Assembly (NCBI GenBank): GCA_016288355.1
Contig: JAEEYY010000210.1
Location: 1 to 8,734 of the forward strand
Direction of reading: 5' to 3'
Length of the DNA: 8,734 bases
DNA from: Synergistes sp.
Lineage (GTDB): Bacteria > Synergistota > Synergistia > Synergistales > Synergistaceae
Of this stretch, positions 1 through 6,389 are shown in pieces. How positions within the stretch are numbered: position 1 is the first letter of the stretch; each line of letters opens with the position of its first letter. Below the pieces are notes generated by a model, which was not told the origin of the DNA, did no database searches, and worked only from the letters and a program-made list of their open reading frames with translations. The position numbers were made by a program, and so were the translations under genes.

Positions 1-1
1 A

Positions 2-1288
2 GACAATATTTTTTCAATGCTCACCAACGCCGATATGAAATTTCCTCCTATCAAAGACGAAAAGGGCGTAAATATCGAAATGTCCGAGGAGAGGGCGGTG
101 TCATATCTGCGCTCCCGCAGGAGATCTGTACGGAAAGCCGCTTTCGAATCGCTGTATACGCCATACAACGCAATGAAAAACACGCTCGGTGCGACATTCG
201 ACGGGATGCTGAAGAGCGCCTCCTTCTACTCTTCATGCAGGAAATACGCATCTCCGCTCGAAGCCGCTCTTGACGCAGACAACATACCGGTATCTGTATA
301 CAGCAGCCTTATAGATACGATAGAGAAAAACCTTGACCCTATGTACCGCTATATGGATATCCGCCGCCGCATGCTGCGCGTCGGAAAGCTTGAGATGTTT
401 GATATCTACGCTCCGCTTTCCGCAGACCCGTTCGGGGATATTGCCTGGAGCGACGCAAAAAAAATGATGTTCCGCTTCCTGGCGCCGTTAGGGAAAGAAT
501 ATGTGGAACAGACAGAAAAAGGCCTTGAAGAGGGCTGGGCTGACATATTCCCCAACAGAGGCAAGCGCAGCGGAGCCTATTCATGGGGAAGCTACCTCAC
601 TCACCCCTATATCTTCATGAACTATACCAACAGCCTGAACGACGTGATGACTCTTGTCCATGAAATGGGGCATTCGATGCACAGCTACTATTCCCGCAAA
701 AGCCAGCCCTACGCAACGGCGGACTACTGCATATTCACGGCCGAGGTCGCATCCACGACAAACGAAGTGCTTTTCCTTTCCGGGCTGCTTTCCGAGACAA
801 GGGGTAGGCGCCGCCGTCTTTACCTTCTTAACCGCAGGCTGGAGAATATCAGAACGACCGTTTACCGGCAGACTATGTTTGCGGCGTTTGAGCGTGAAGT
901 CCACCGCCGCTTCGCAAACGGGGAAGACACGACCCCTGACGGACTCAAAGAGCTCTGGTACGATCTGAACCGTAAGTATTACGGGGAAAATATTATTATA
1001 AACGAGCCTCTGAAGATGGAATGGGCGCGTATCCCTCATTTCTACACGCCATTTTATGTATACCAGTATGCGACAGGTTTCTCGGCGGCAACGGCTTTAG
1101 CGCGCGGCATCCTGGAAAAGGGAGAGCCTGCAGCAAAAAAATACCTGACATTCCTGACAAAAGGCGGTTCGGACTACCCTATCGAGCTGCTCGGGGAAGC
1201 GGGTGTCGACATGCGCACGCCTGCGCCGGTGGAGGCGGTCGTCAAAGAATTCGAAGAGACCCTTGACGAAATGGAGGCTTTGATATGA
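2..1288 (+). CDS. pepF: Oligoendopeptidase F, M3 family zinc peptidase (5' end outside window)
   Basis: This is a cytoplasmic zinc metallopeptidase that cleaves short peptides, probably in recycling of peptides from uptake or proteolysis. The frame is open to the left edge, reading D-N-I-F-S before the first visible Met at base 17, so that Met is internal. About 428 residues are visible against roughly 600 for the family, so the N-terminal third is missing. The zinc site is clear: an HEMGH motif (HExxH) at bases 659-673, and the third ligand Glu in the following EVASTTNE segment near base 743. Family-typical blocks such as KRSGAYSWG, RTTVYRQTMFAAFE, ARIPHFYTPFYVYQYATGFSAA and GGSDYPIELL follow in order. 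The stop overlaps the next start (ATGA, 1285-1288), so the two are co-transcribed. Identification is from recognised family blocks; the exact peptide specificity cannot be read from the sequence. Confidence 0.95.
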   Translation, partial: DNIFSMLTNADMKFPPIKDEKGVNIEMSEERAVSYLRSRRRSVRKAAFESLYTPYNAMKNTLGATFDGMLKSASFYSSCRKYASPLEAALDADNIPVSVYSSLIDTIEKNLDPMYRYMDIRRRMLRVGKLEMFDIYAPLSADPFGDIAWSDAKKMMFRFLAPLGKEYVEQTEKGLEEGWADIFPNRGKRSGAYSWGSYLTHPYIFMNYTNSLNDVMTLVHEMGHSMHSYYSRKSQPYATADYCIFTAEVASTTNEVLFLSGLLSETRGRRRRLYLLNRRLENIRTTVYRQTMFAAFEREVHRRFANGEDTTPDGLKELWYDLNRKYYGENIIINEPLKMEWARIPHFYTPFYVYQYATGFSAATALARGILEKGEPAAKKYLTFLTKGGSDYPIELLGEAGVDMRTPAPVEAVVKEFEETLDEMEALI

Positions 1289-2226
1289 CGGACTGCGGAA
1301 ACAGCATATTCTGCATCGACGCACACTATGAGGGAGAGGAGATCGCCGCGGTATTTCTTCTGATATCGCAGGGTCGGGCCGCGCTGATAGAGACGGCAAA
1401 CAACGCGTCTGCCCGCTATACTCTGCCCGCCATGGAAAGTCTCGGCCTGAACCGGAAGGACGTTGACTTCGTCTGTGTGACCCATGTCCATCTTGACCAC
1501 GCAGGCGGCGCAGGCCTTTATATGCAGGAGTTTCCGAATGCAAAGCTGGTGCTCCATCCGCGCGGAGCACGCCATATGGCAGATCCATCCAGGCTTATGG
1601 AGAGCGTCAGATCCGTATACGGCAAAGCCGAGACCGAGCGTCTCTACGGTGAACTTGTCCCTGTACCGCAGGAACGCATGATAATGCCTGCCGACGGCGA
1701 AAAGCTGGCTTTCGGAAATATGACGCTGCGCTGCATAAACGCTCCCGGGCACGCCGAGCACCAGATGGTCTTCTTCGAGGAGAGCACGCGCTCCCTCTTT
1801 GCCGGAGACGCTTTCGGCATATCATACCCGTGGATGAAGGACGCAAGAGGCCGCCGCTGGTCATTTCCGTCATCATCTCCGGTGCAGTTCTCACCGGAAG
1901 CTATGGCCTCCACGATCGACAGGCTGATCTCGCTTTCGCCCGCCCGTATTTTTTTAACGCATTTCGGAGAGATAAACGAGATCGAAGCAAACGCGTCTCT
2001 GCTCAAAAGCACGATAAAAGAATATGTCAGGATCGCGGAGTCGGCCGGGGGAGACGAGGAAGAGATACACCGCAGACTTTCTCGGATGTACAGGGATATG
2101 GCGTCATCATACGGCACGGCTCCGCAGACAGACCCGGCAAAAATCTCTTTTTCACTTGACGCCGCAGTCGATGCGCAGGGGCTGGCATTCTGGTACAAAA
2201 AGACGCACGTGCAGGGTAAGAGCTGA
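1285..2226 (+). CDS. Metallo-beta-lactamase-fold hydrolase
   Basis: A stand-alone MBL-fold metallohydrolase of 313 residues with the full set of two-metal ligands. HxHxDH (HVHLDH) lies at residues 67-72, a further His in APGHAEH at 156, the bridging Asp in FAGDAFG at 175, and the last His in THFGE at 226. Residues 232-313 form a helical tail beyond the catalytic core. No signal peptide is visible, so it should be cytoplasmic. Translation starts at the ATG overlapping the pepF stop, with a GGAGG ribosome site at 1273-1277 inside the end of pepF, 7 bases upstream. The closest relatives by motif are general COG0491-type hydrolases (thioester, lactone or phosphodiester substrates). The substrate cannot be decided from sequence. 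Coupling to a peptidase gene is seen, but a shared pathway is only inferred. Confidence 0.92.
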   Translation: MTDCGNSIFCIDAHYEGEEIAAVFLLISQGRAALIETANNASARYTLPAMESLGLNRKDVDFVCVTHVHLDHAGGAGLYMQEFPNAKLVLHPRGARHMADPSRLMESVRSVYGKAETERLYGELVPVPQERMIMPADGEKLAFGNMTLRCINAPGHAEHQMVFFEESTRSLFAGDAFGISYPWMKDARGRRWSFPSSSPVQFSPEAMASTIDRLISLSPARIFLTHFGEINEIEANASLLKSTIKEYVRIAESAGGDEEEIHRRLSRMYRDMASSYGTAPQTDPAKISFSLDAAVDAQGLAFWYKKTHVQGKS

Positions 2227-2245
2227 TTCTTATCCCTTTCCGGCG

Positions 2246-2869
2246 TCAGCAGAACTCACGCGTTACTATCTCCGCAACGGCGCGGGCAAGCGCAATATGT
2301 GATCTTTTATCCATATGCACCGAGTCGATCGGGCTTGCCGACGCTACAGAGGCCGCGTCGAAAAAGAGGCATCCCAGATCTTGCGCCGTTTCGGCAAACT
2401 TTTCCGCAAGCTCAAGACTTACCGCGCGTGAGTTTTCATCGAAACCGAAGTCTCTGCCGCAGTTCAGCCCGCGGCAGAGCGGGGGCGGCGCTATGACAAG
2501 CACGCGCGTCGTGCTGTAAACTTCGGACAAGAGCACGCGCAGGACCTCCTTCAGCCCCTGCGCGATCATATCGGCGGAAGCCCCGAATTCGCATTTGCAG
2601 TCATTCGTGCCTAACATGACCGCGGCAAGATCAAACGGGCGGTGAGTCGCGGCGCATGGCGCGATATAATCTATCGCCGCGCGCCACGGGCGCTCCGCTT
2701 CGCGGAAAACGGTCGTGCGCCCGCAGAGCCCCTCCTCGACAACGCGCCAGTCAGGCGCAAGCAGCTTTTCAAGCGCGCCCGGCCAGCGATCTTCAAACCT
2801 GCAGCGGCCCGATCCTCCGGGTATATAGCCGTAAGTATTTGAATCACCGAAACAAAGAATACTTTTCAT
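2246..2869 (-). CDS. SGNH/GDSL hydrolase, arylesterase (MsAcT-like)
   Basis: A 207-residue esterase or acyltransferase of the SGNH fold, probably cytoplasmic because there is no signal peptide. Block I is FGDSN with nucleophile Ser10. Block II is EEGLCGRTT with oxyanion Gly near 47-50. Block III is LGTND with Asn89, and block V is DSVH with Asp182 and His185. The spacing and the ATHRPFDL and APPPL segments closely match the arylesterase/acyltransferase group that includes Mycobacterium smegmatis MsAcT. I chose the ATG at 2867-2869 because family members begin MKxILCFGDS. An in-frame ATG at 2906-2908 would add 13 residues with no family support. Neither start has a convincing ribosome-binding site. 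The gene converges with the MBL gene, leaving only 19 bases between stops and no visible terminator hairpin. The natural substrate is unknown. Confidence 0.9.
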   Translation of the reverse strand: MKSILCFGDSNTYGYIPGGSGRCRFEDRWPGALEKLLAPDWRVVEEGLCGRTTVFREAERPWRAAIDYIAPCAATHRPFDLAAVMLGTNDCKCEFGASADMIAQGLKEVLRVLLSEVYSTTRVLVIAPPPLCRGLNCGRDFGFDENSRAVSLELAEKFAETAQDLGCLFFDAASVASASPIDSVHMDKRSHIALARAVAEIVTREFC

Positions 2870-2875
2870 GCCGAT

Positions 2876-2904
2876 ATTCTTGCAAATCTGTCCGGCAAAG
2901 TCAA
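2876..2904 (-). promoter_or_regulatory. Possible promoter for the SGNH hydrolase
   Basis: On the minus strand TTGACT (2899-2904) is followed after 17 bases by AAGAAT (2876-2881). That is 5/6 and 4/6 matches to the sigma70 hexamers. The predicted transcription start falls at or next to the ATG at 2869, which would make the message leaderless. This would fit the lack of a ribosome site there, but the match may be chance. Confidence 0.3.
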
Positions 2905-3031
2905 ACATACACAGCCTGCAGCCATATCAGGTACCGCTTTCGTCCGGCGTTCCCAAAAACGCTCCGCTGTGCTATTCTTTGATTCTGAACTAATAGCCTT
3001 TACAGGCAACAGGGAAACGCGGTGAAACACA

Positions 3032-4492
3032 ATGGTGGAAATAGAACAGTTTAAAGCTGAAATGCTCTGCGGCCGTGATACGCTGCTGTTCGGAAGCAGC
3101 GAAAGAAAAAAAGCAACGGTCGCCGCAGTAATAGACGAATGGCCCGCAAGCTGTCCGGAAACAGCTCTTATTGTATTCGATCACGGAGGAGAGCTGTACG
3201 AACGCTTTGCTGGCGACGCACTGCTGATAGATCTCTCCAGCGAAGACTCGCTTATCCCGGACGTAACAGAGCCGTTCGTTTTAAATGAAGACATAGGTGT
3301 GTCAAGCGAAAATATCGCCTACGCGGTAAGGCAGGCAATATATCAGGAGATCCGCTCGCGCGACGCGAACGACAAGTTCTTTGACGATCTGGGCAAACTG
3401 GTCACCGACAGGATGCTGACCTATATGCTGGAAACGGCAAAAAACGTCGTGCACAACCTGGCCTTTGCATCGTCTGAAGAAGGAAGCGGCGGGGTCGCAA
3501 GAACTCTTGACCGCATCAACCTTTTCAGCATCTTCTGCCGCCAGCACAGATATATAGAAACGCTGATGACGAAGATAATCGGCGGAGAGAGCGACGTCCT
3601 GCCGGTAAAGTACCGCATCGCAGAGGAGGAGAACAGCGGGCATCCGCTTACAAGAGAGCTTGCCCTTGCAAAATATATCCTGACAAGGGAACTGCGCTTC
3701 CAGAAAAACGGAGACCGGGAAGCGCCGGTCCCCTTTGCAGATCTTCTTATGACGAATGGCGACAACACAAACACGCAGCGCTGCATAAAGATGCAGGCAG
3801 ACGCAAGCACTTCGGATTTCCGCGCTTTGGTCGCAATGATCACCGACAATACCGCACTCTTTTCCGGCAACAGGACCCTGAAGCTGGAAAGCTACTTAAA
3901 GGCGCCTGCCGGCAGACCGCTCTTTATATCCGGAAGCGGCAACGCGGCGGCGGACCGCGGGCTTGCGCCTCTGCTGACAGCCGCAGCGGGAGCCGCGGCG
4001 CGCAACGCAAAAAGCGCTGCTGTCGTGCTGATGCCGGAGATCGACCGCTGGGGCGTCTTCAACTACCTGGACAAATTCCGCCAGAACTGGGAACGTCTTT
4101 CGTTCACATTCGGCTACGACAACTTCTTCCGTCTCTCCCTTGAAAGCAGGACAGACGAAGAAAGGCTTATAGACACGCTCTACTCGTCGAGCGTGCAGAG
4201 GATATGGCACGCAAGCGAAGAGGAGCGGATATGCAAGGCATTCGATACATATGTTTCCGAAGCCGACGTTACATACTCCCCGGAGGACCTTGACAGCGAG
4301 ATACGCGCAATAGAGCGCGAAGGACATGTTTCGTACGCATCTCTTCAGGAGCCCCCGGAGCGGCACAGTGTGCGCAAGCGCGTCAGGCTGCGCAGAAAAA
4401 GCGGCGGCTCAAAGCTCTGGATAACGTCAGGGGCAAAGAAAAGCGGGAAGCTTACGCTTGAGTCCCTGCTGGAAGAAGGTGACACTCTGTGA
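3032..4492 (+). CDS. Degenerate VirD4/TraG-like (type IV coupling protein-like) protein, predicted inactive ATPase
   Basis: A 486-residue protein of no named family that I recognise, with the layout of a VirD4/TraG coupling ATPase. Near the N-terminus (residues 21-28) GSSERKKA sits where the Walker A should be: the first Gly and the Lys are kept, but the other glycines and the Ser/Thr are lost. It is followed at 50-57 by DHGGELYE, matching the DPKGELYE block after the coupling-protein P-loop. Residues 250-320 resemble the region before Walker B. The Walker B position (MPEIDRWG, 334-341) has Pro for the catalytic Asp, aligning with LDEFxxxG. There is no membrane anchor: the protein starts about 20 residues before the P-loop. 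Residues 444-456 are very basic. A GGTGA ribosome site at 3021-3025 supports the ATG. ATP hydrolysis is doubtful; a scaffold or DNA-binding partner role for the downstream AAA+ protein is inference. The homology is read by eye and needs profile confirmation. Confidence 0.6.
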   Translation: MVEIEQFKAEMLCGRDTLLFGSSERKKATVAAVIDEWPASCPETALIVFDHGGELYERFAGDALLIDLSSEDSLIPDVTEPFVLNEDIGVSSENIAYAVRQAIYQEIRSRDANDKFFDDLGKLVTDRMLTYMLETAKNVVHNLAFASSEEGSGGVARTLDRINLFSIFCRQHRYIETLMTKIIGGESDVLPVKYRIAEEENSGHPLTRELALAKYILTRELRFQKNGDREAPVPFADLLMTNGDNTNTQRCIKMQADASTSDFRALVAMITDNTALFSGNRTLKLESYLKAPAGRPLFISGSGNAAADRGLAPLLTAAAGAAARNAKSAAVVLMPEIDRWGVFNYLDKFRQNWERLSFTFGYDNFFRLSLESRTDEERLIDTLYSSSVQRIWHASEEERICKAFDTYVSEADVTYSPEDLDSEIRAIEREGHVSYASLQEPPERHSVRKRVRLRRKSGGSKLWITSGAKKSGKLTLESLLEEGDTL

Positions 4493-5310
4493 GCACAGGA
4501 AACGGCAAACTCCCGCCGCTCTGCGCCAAGTACGGGCGCGAACTGAACGGCAGAAGCGGCGGAGTGGAACAGATACTGGAAGACTTTTCCGCGCTGGACA
4601 GGATAGCCGTGGCGCTTTCATCCGAGGAGCAGAACAACGTGGCCCTGACCGGAGCCGCCGGCTGCGGCAAGACCGCTACCGTGAGGAAGCTCGCGGCCAT
4701 GATAGAAGCGGGGCGCTACAGACGCCTTGAGGGCCGGCGGGTAGTCGAGCTCAATATAGACCTGATAAACCAGGACCGCAAAAAGCGTGACCTGCGCTTC
4801 AAGCATGTACTGGACGAAGCCGAATACCATAAGATAATAATATACGTTGACGAAGCACACCGTCTCAGCGAAAATGACGGCCCTTCAAATCTTATGAACA
4901 CGCTTAAGCCCTATATCACGAGCGGCGGCATCAGCATGCTGATATCAACGACGTCAGAGGAATTCCGCAGATATATCGCGCGCGACCGAGCGATGGAAAG
5001 AAGGTTCCAGTCCATAGAACTGAAAGAACCGGGCAGAGCGCGCCTCATCGAGATTCTCAGGCATGTCGCCAGGGCACGATATCCGCAAACCGTCTTTACA
5101 GAAGAAGCTATAACGGAAACAGTGCGGCTCTCCGCGCTCTGCGCCCCGCAGCGCGCAGAGCCCGCAAGATCCCTTGAACTTCTGCATTACACCGTATCCG
5201 CCGCACAGATAGACATGAGGCCTGATGAGCACGCAGCCGGGATAACCTGCGAAGCCGTGCGCGCGGCAGCGGCTCTTAAGACAGGAGAGGAGCGTGCGGA
5301 ACAATGCTGA
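4489..5310 (+). CDS. Single-module AAA+ ATPase resembling ClpB/ClpA domain 1
   Basis: A 273-residue AAA+ protein starting at GTG, overlapping the previous stop (GTGA). An AAGGTGA ribosome site lies 6 bases upstream at 4476-4482. Residues 14-20 (KYGRELN) match the linker preceding ClpB domain 1. Walker A is GAAGCGKT (55-62), Walker B IIYVDE (117-122), sensor 1 lies in ISTTSEEF (152-159), and arginine fingers are R171/R172 in AMERRFQ. A helical lid follows to about 265. It is therefore probably a catalytically active oligomeric ATPase. The Clp N-domain, the ClpB middle coiled coil and the second ATPase ring are all absent. The pore-loop stretch (about 91-104) is basic (DRKKRD) and has no aromatic residue at the usual position, unlike the Tyr of Clp unfoldases. 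Strict translational coupling suggests it works on or with the VirD4-like protein. Its substrate is unknown. Confidence 0.85.
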   Translation: MSTGNGKLPPLCAKYGRELNGRSGGVEQILEDFSALDRIAVALSSEEQNNVALTGAAGCGKTATVRKLAAMIEAGRYRRLEGRRVVELNIDLINQDRKKRDLRFKHVLDEAEYHKIIIYVDEAHRLSENDGPSNLMNTLKPYITSGGISMLISTTSEEFRRYIARDRAMERRFQSIELKEPGRARLIEILRHVARARYPQTVFTEEAITETVRLSALCAPQRAEPARSLELLHYTVSAAQIDMRPDEHAAGITCEAVRAAAALKTGEERAEQC

Positions 5311-5867
5311 GATCTACTGCCGGAATTTACGCCGAGTATGATGCCGAAACAAAAAAGCGCGTCGCAGAAACGGCGAAAAAAACGGTCGAGCAGATACGCC
5401 GCGAATATCTGACAGTGGTATTCACCTACGCCTGCCGCAGACGCCTTGATATATGGAGCTTCGCCCAGGCCTTCATGGAAAGCAGATTCGCGTTCGCGCT
5501 GGATAAGCCTGAAACGATGTTTGCCCTTGAAAAAGACGAGATATTCCGCGATTTCATGATAGAGTGCGCGAATAACGGCACAGAGATAGAAAGCCTGCAG
5601 GAAGGCGGTATCGCGCAGTCACGCGGCATATCGCAGGAAGCGGCCTGGCTTGTTGAGATATACAACAGATGGCATTCGAAGACAGGCGAAGCTTCCTGTG
5701 AGATCGCAGAACGCGCTCCCGCGTCACTGCTGAAAAAAATACATAAAAAAGCCATGACGCACGAACCCGGCAGGATAATAGAGCTGCTGATAGAGCATTC
5801 CGCCGCAGAGGCTGCCGTCACATCAAAAGATTACGACGAGCTTGAAAGGGCATATCCCGGTAAATAA
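5304..5867 (+). CDS. Hypothetical helical protein, third gene of the AAA+ operon
   Basis: An unrecognised 187-residue protein. It starts at an ATG 7 bases inside the end of the AAA+ gene, with a purine-rich AGGAGAGGAG ribosome site at 5283-5292. Composition is charged and helix-favouring throughout, with few prolines or glycines. Residues 13-36 are a charged helix (repeated Lys/Glu/Arg). Residues 44-66 (from CRRRLDIW) are basic then aromatic, and the C-terminal half (about 110-178) contains several amphipathic helices including an AAWLVEIYNRWH segment. There is no signal peptide, membrane segment or cysteine/histidine metal motif. Being the last gene before a strong terminator and overlapping its neighbour, it is probably a subunit or adaptor of the same complex. 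That role is inferred from context alone. Confidence 0.8.
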   Translation: MLRSTAGIYAEYDAETKKRVAETAKKTVEQIRREYLTVVFTYACRRRLDIWSFAQAFMESRFAFALDKPETMFALEKDEIFRDFMIECANNGTEIESLQEGGIAQSRGISQEAAWLVEIYNRWHSKTGEASCEIAERAPASLLKKIHKKAMTHEPGRIIELLIEHSAAEAAVTSKDYDELERAYPGK

Positions 5868-5894
5868 CTCCCGGCGCGCAGCGGAAGCCTGCTC

Positions 5895-5938
5895 AAAAAA
5901 AGACGGGAGCCGGCCCTGACAGGGGGCGGCTCCCGTTT
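5895..5938. terminator. Bidirectional intrinsic terminator between convergent units
   Basis: A perfect 10-bp stem pairs ACGGGAGCCG (5903-5912) with CGGCTCCCGT (5927-5936), and a further CCC/GGG inner pairing closes a short loop. Seven A residues at 5895-5901 give a T-tract for minus-strand transcripts. TTT at 5936-5938 gives a weaker one for the plus strand. It lies between the stop of the AAA+ operon (5867) and the stop of the minus-strand exported protein gene (5964), so it can end both. Confidence 0.88.
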
Positions 5939-5963
5939 AACAACTGTTTTGCAAAAAACGCCG

Positions 5964-6314
5964 TTATTTCAGCGTTATTTCTTTTTTAGCGTTGCCCATT
6001 ATGTTGCATACAAGCTCTACCGTTACAACTGTGCCCGGGGCTGCGCCCTCCAGCCTGACGCTGTCGGAAAATACCTCTTTGGACGGCTGGGAGCGATATT
6101 CCTTTGTCAGCATCTGCTTTCCGTCGCTTGTGATATACATCGCCATAATATAATGCTTGGTGCCGTCGTTCACGGGATGATCCGCGGTCACAGAAAGCGT
6201 GCTCGTCGAACTGTTCCACGAAAGGACTATATTGTCGGGAGGCAGCGCAAAAGCGGCTGCCGCTGACAGTATTAACAGCAGGAAAAACAGAGCGCATATT
6301 TTTCTTGTCTTCAT
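5964..6314 (-). CDS. Exported protein with superoxide-reductase-like (desulfoferrodoxin-type) domain
   Basis: A 116-residue secreted or periplasmic protein. Residues 1-5 are basic, residues 6-22 form a hydrophobic signal core, and a signal peptidase I site follows AFA at 23. The mature part is short and beta-rich. It carries HP (His46), KHYI (His54), SQP (75-77) and a terminal CNIMG (Cys103). These align by eye with the catalytic iron site of superoxide reductases, where the pattern is HP, KHYI and CNxHG. Met106 replaces the second ligand of the last motif, and the most N-terminal ligand His has no counterpart, so the five-ligand site is incomplete. The start is well supported by AAAGGAGG (6323-6330), 8 bases upstream. 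Superoxide reduction is not assured; it may bind another metal or be a structural relative. An unrelated beta-sandwich protein is the main alternative. Confidence 0.72.
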   Translation of the reverse strand: MKTRKICALFFLLLILSAAAAFALPPDNIVLSWNSSTSTLSVTADHPVNDGTKHYIMAMYITSDGKQMLTKEYRSQPSKEVFSDSVRLEGAAPGTVVTVELVCNIMGNAKKEITLK

Positions 6315-6347
6315 CCGCAGCGCCTCCTTTATATCGGCTCAGTGATC

Positions 6348-6353
6348 ATTATA
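6348..6353 (-). promoter_or_regulatory. Candidate -10 box for the exported SOR-like gene
   Basis: A perfect TATAAT lies on the minus strand, placing a start near 6341 and a leader of about 27 bases that contains the strong ribosome site. No good -35 is present at 16-18 bases upstream (the region is A-rich), so an activator may be needed or the match may be incidental. It suggests this gene can be transcribed separately from the dehydrogenase gene upstream. Confidence 0.45.
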
Positions 6354-6389
6354 CAACAGAATTGTGATGATTTTTTGCGCGGCCTGCCG

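Noticed and set aside
581..1039. Minus-strand frame inside pepF
   Set aside because: It is a shadow of the M3 peptidase reading frame, which carries the zinc motif and all conserved blocks.
2947..2962. Small inverted repeat GCGTT/AACGC in the divergent region before the operon
   Set aside because: Five base pairs with a 6-base loop is within chance expectation, and no promoter element there is strong enough to call it an operator.
4489..5310. AAA+ gene as a TniB/MuB/ExeA-type transposition or pilus ATPase
   Set aside because: The KYGRELN linker, TTSEEFRRYI sensor region and AMERRFQ arginine-finger block are of Clp type, and no transposase or end repeats accompany it.
5868..5909. Alternative pairing of CTCCCG (5868-5873) with the left arm of the terminator, as an antitermination switch
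   Set aside because: Only 6 bp with a loop of about 30 bases, much weaker than the 10-bp terminator stem, and downstream of the last stop so there is nothing to regulate on that strand.
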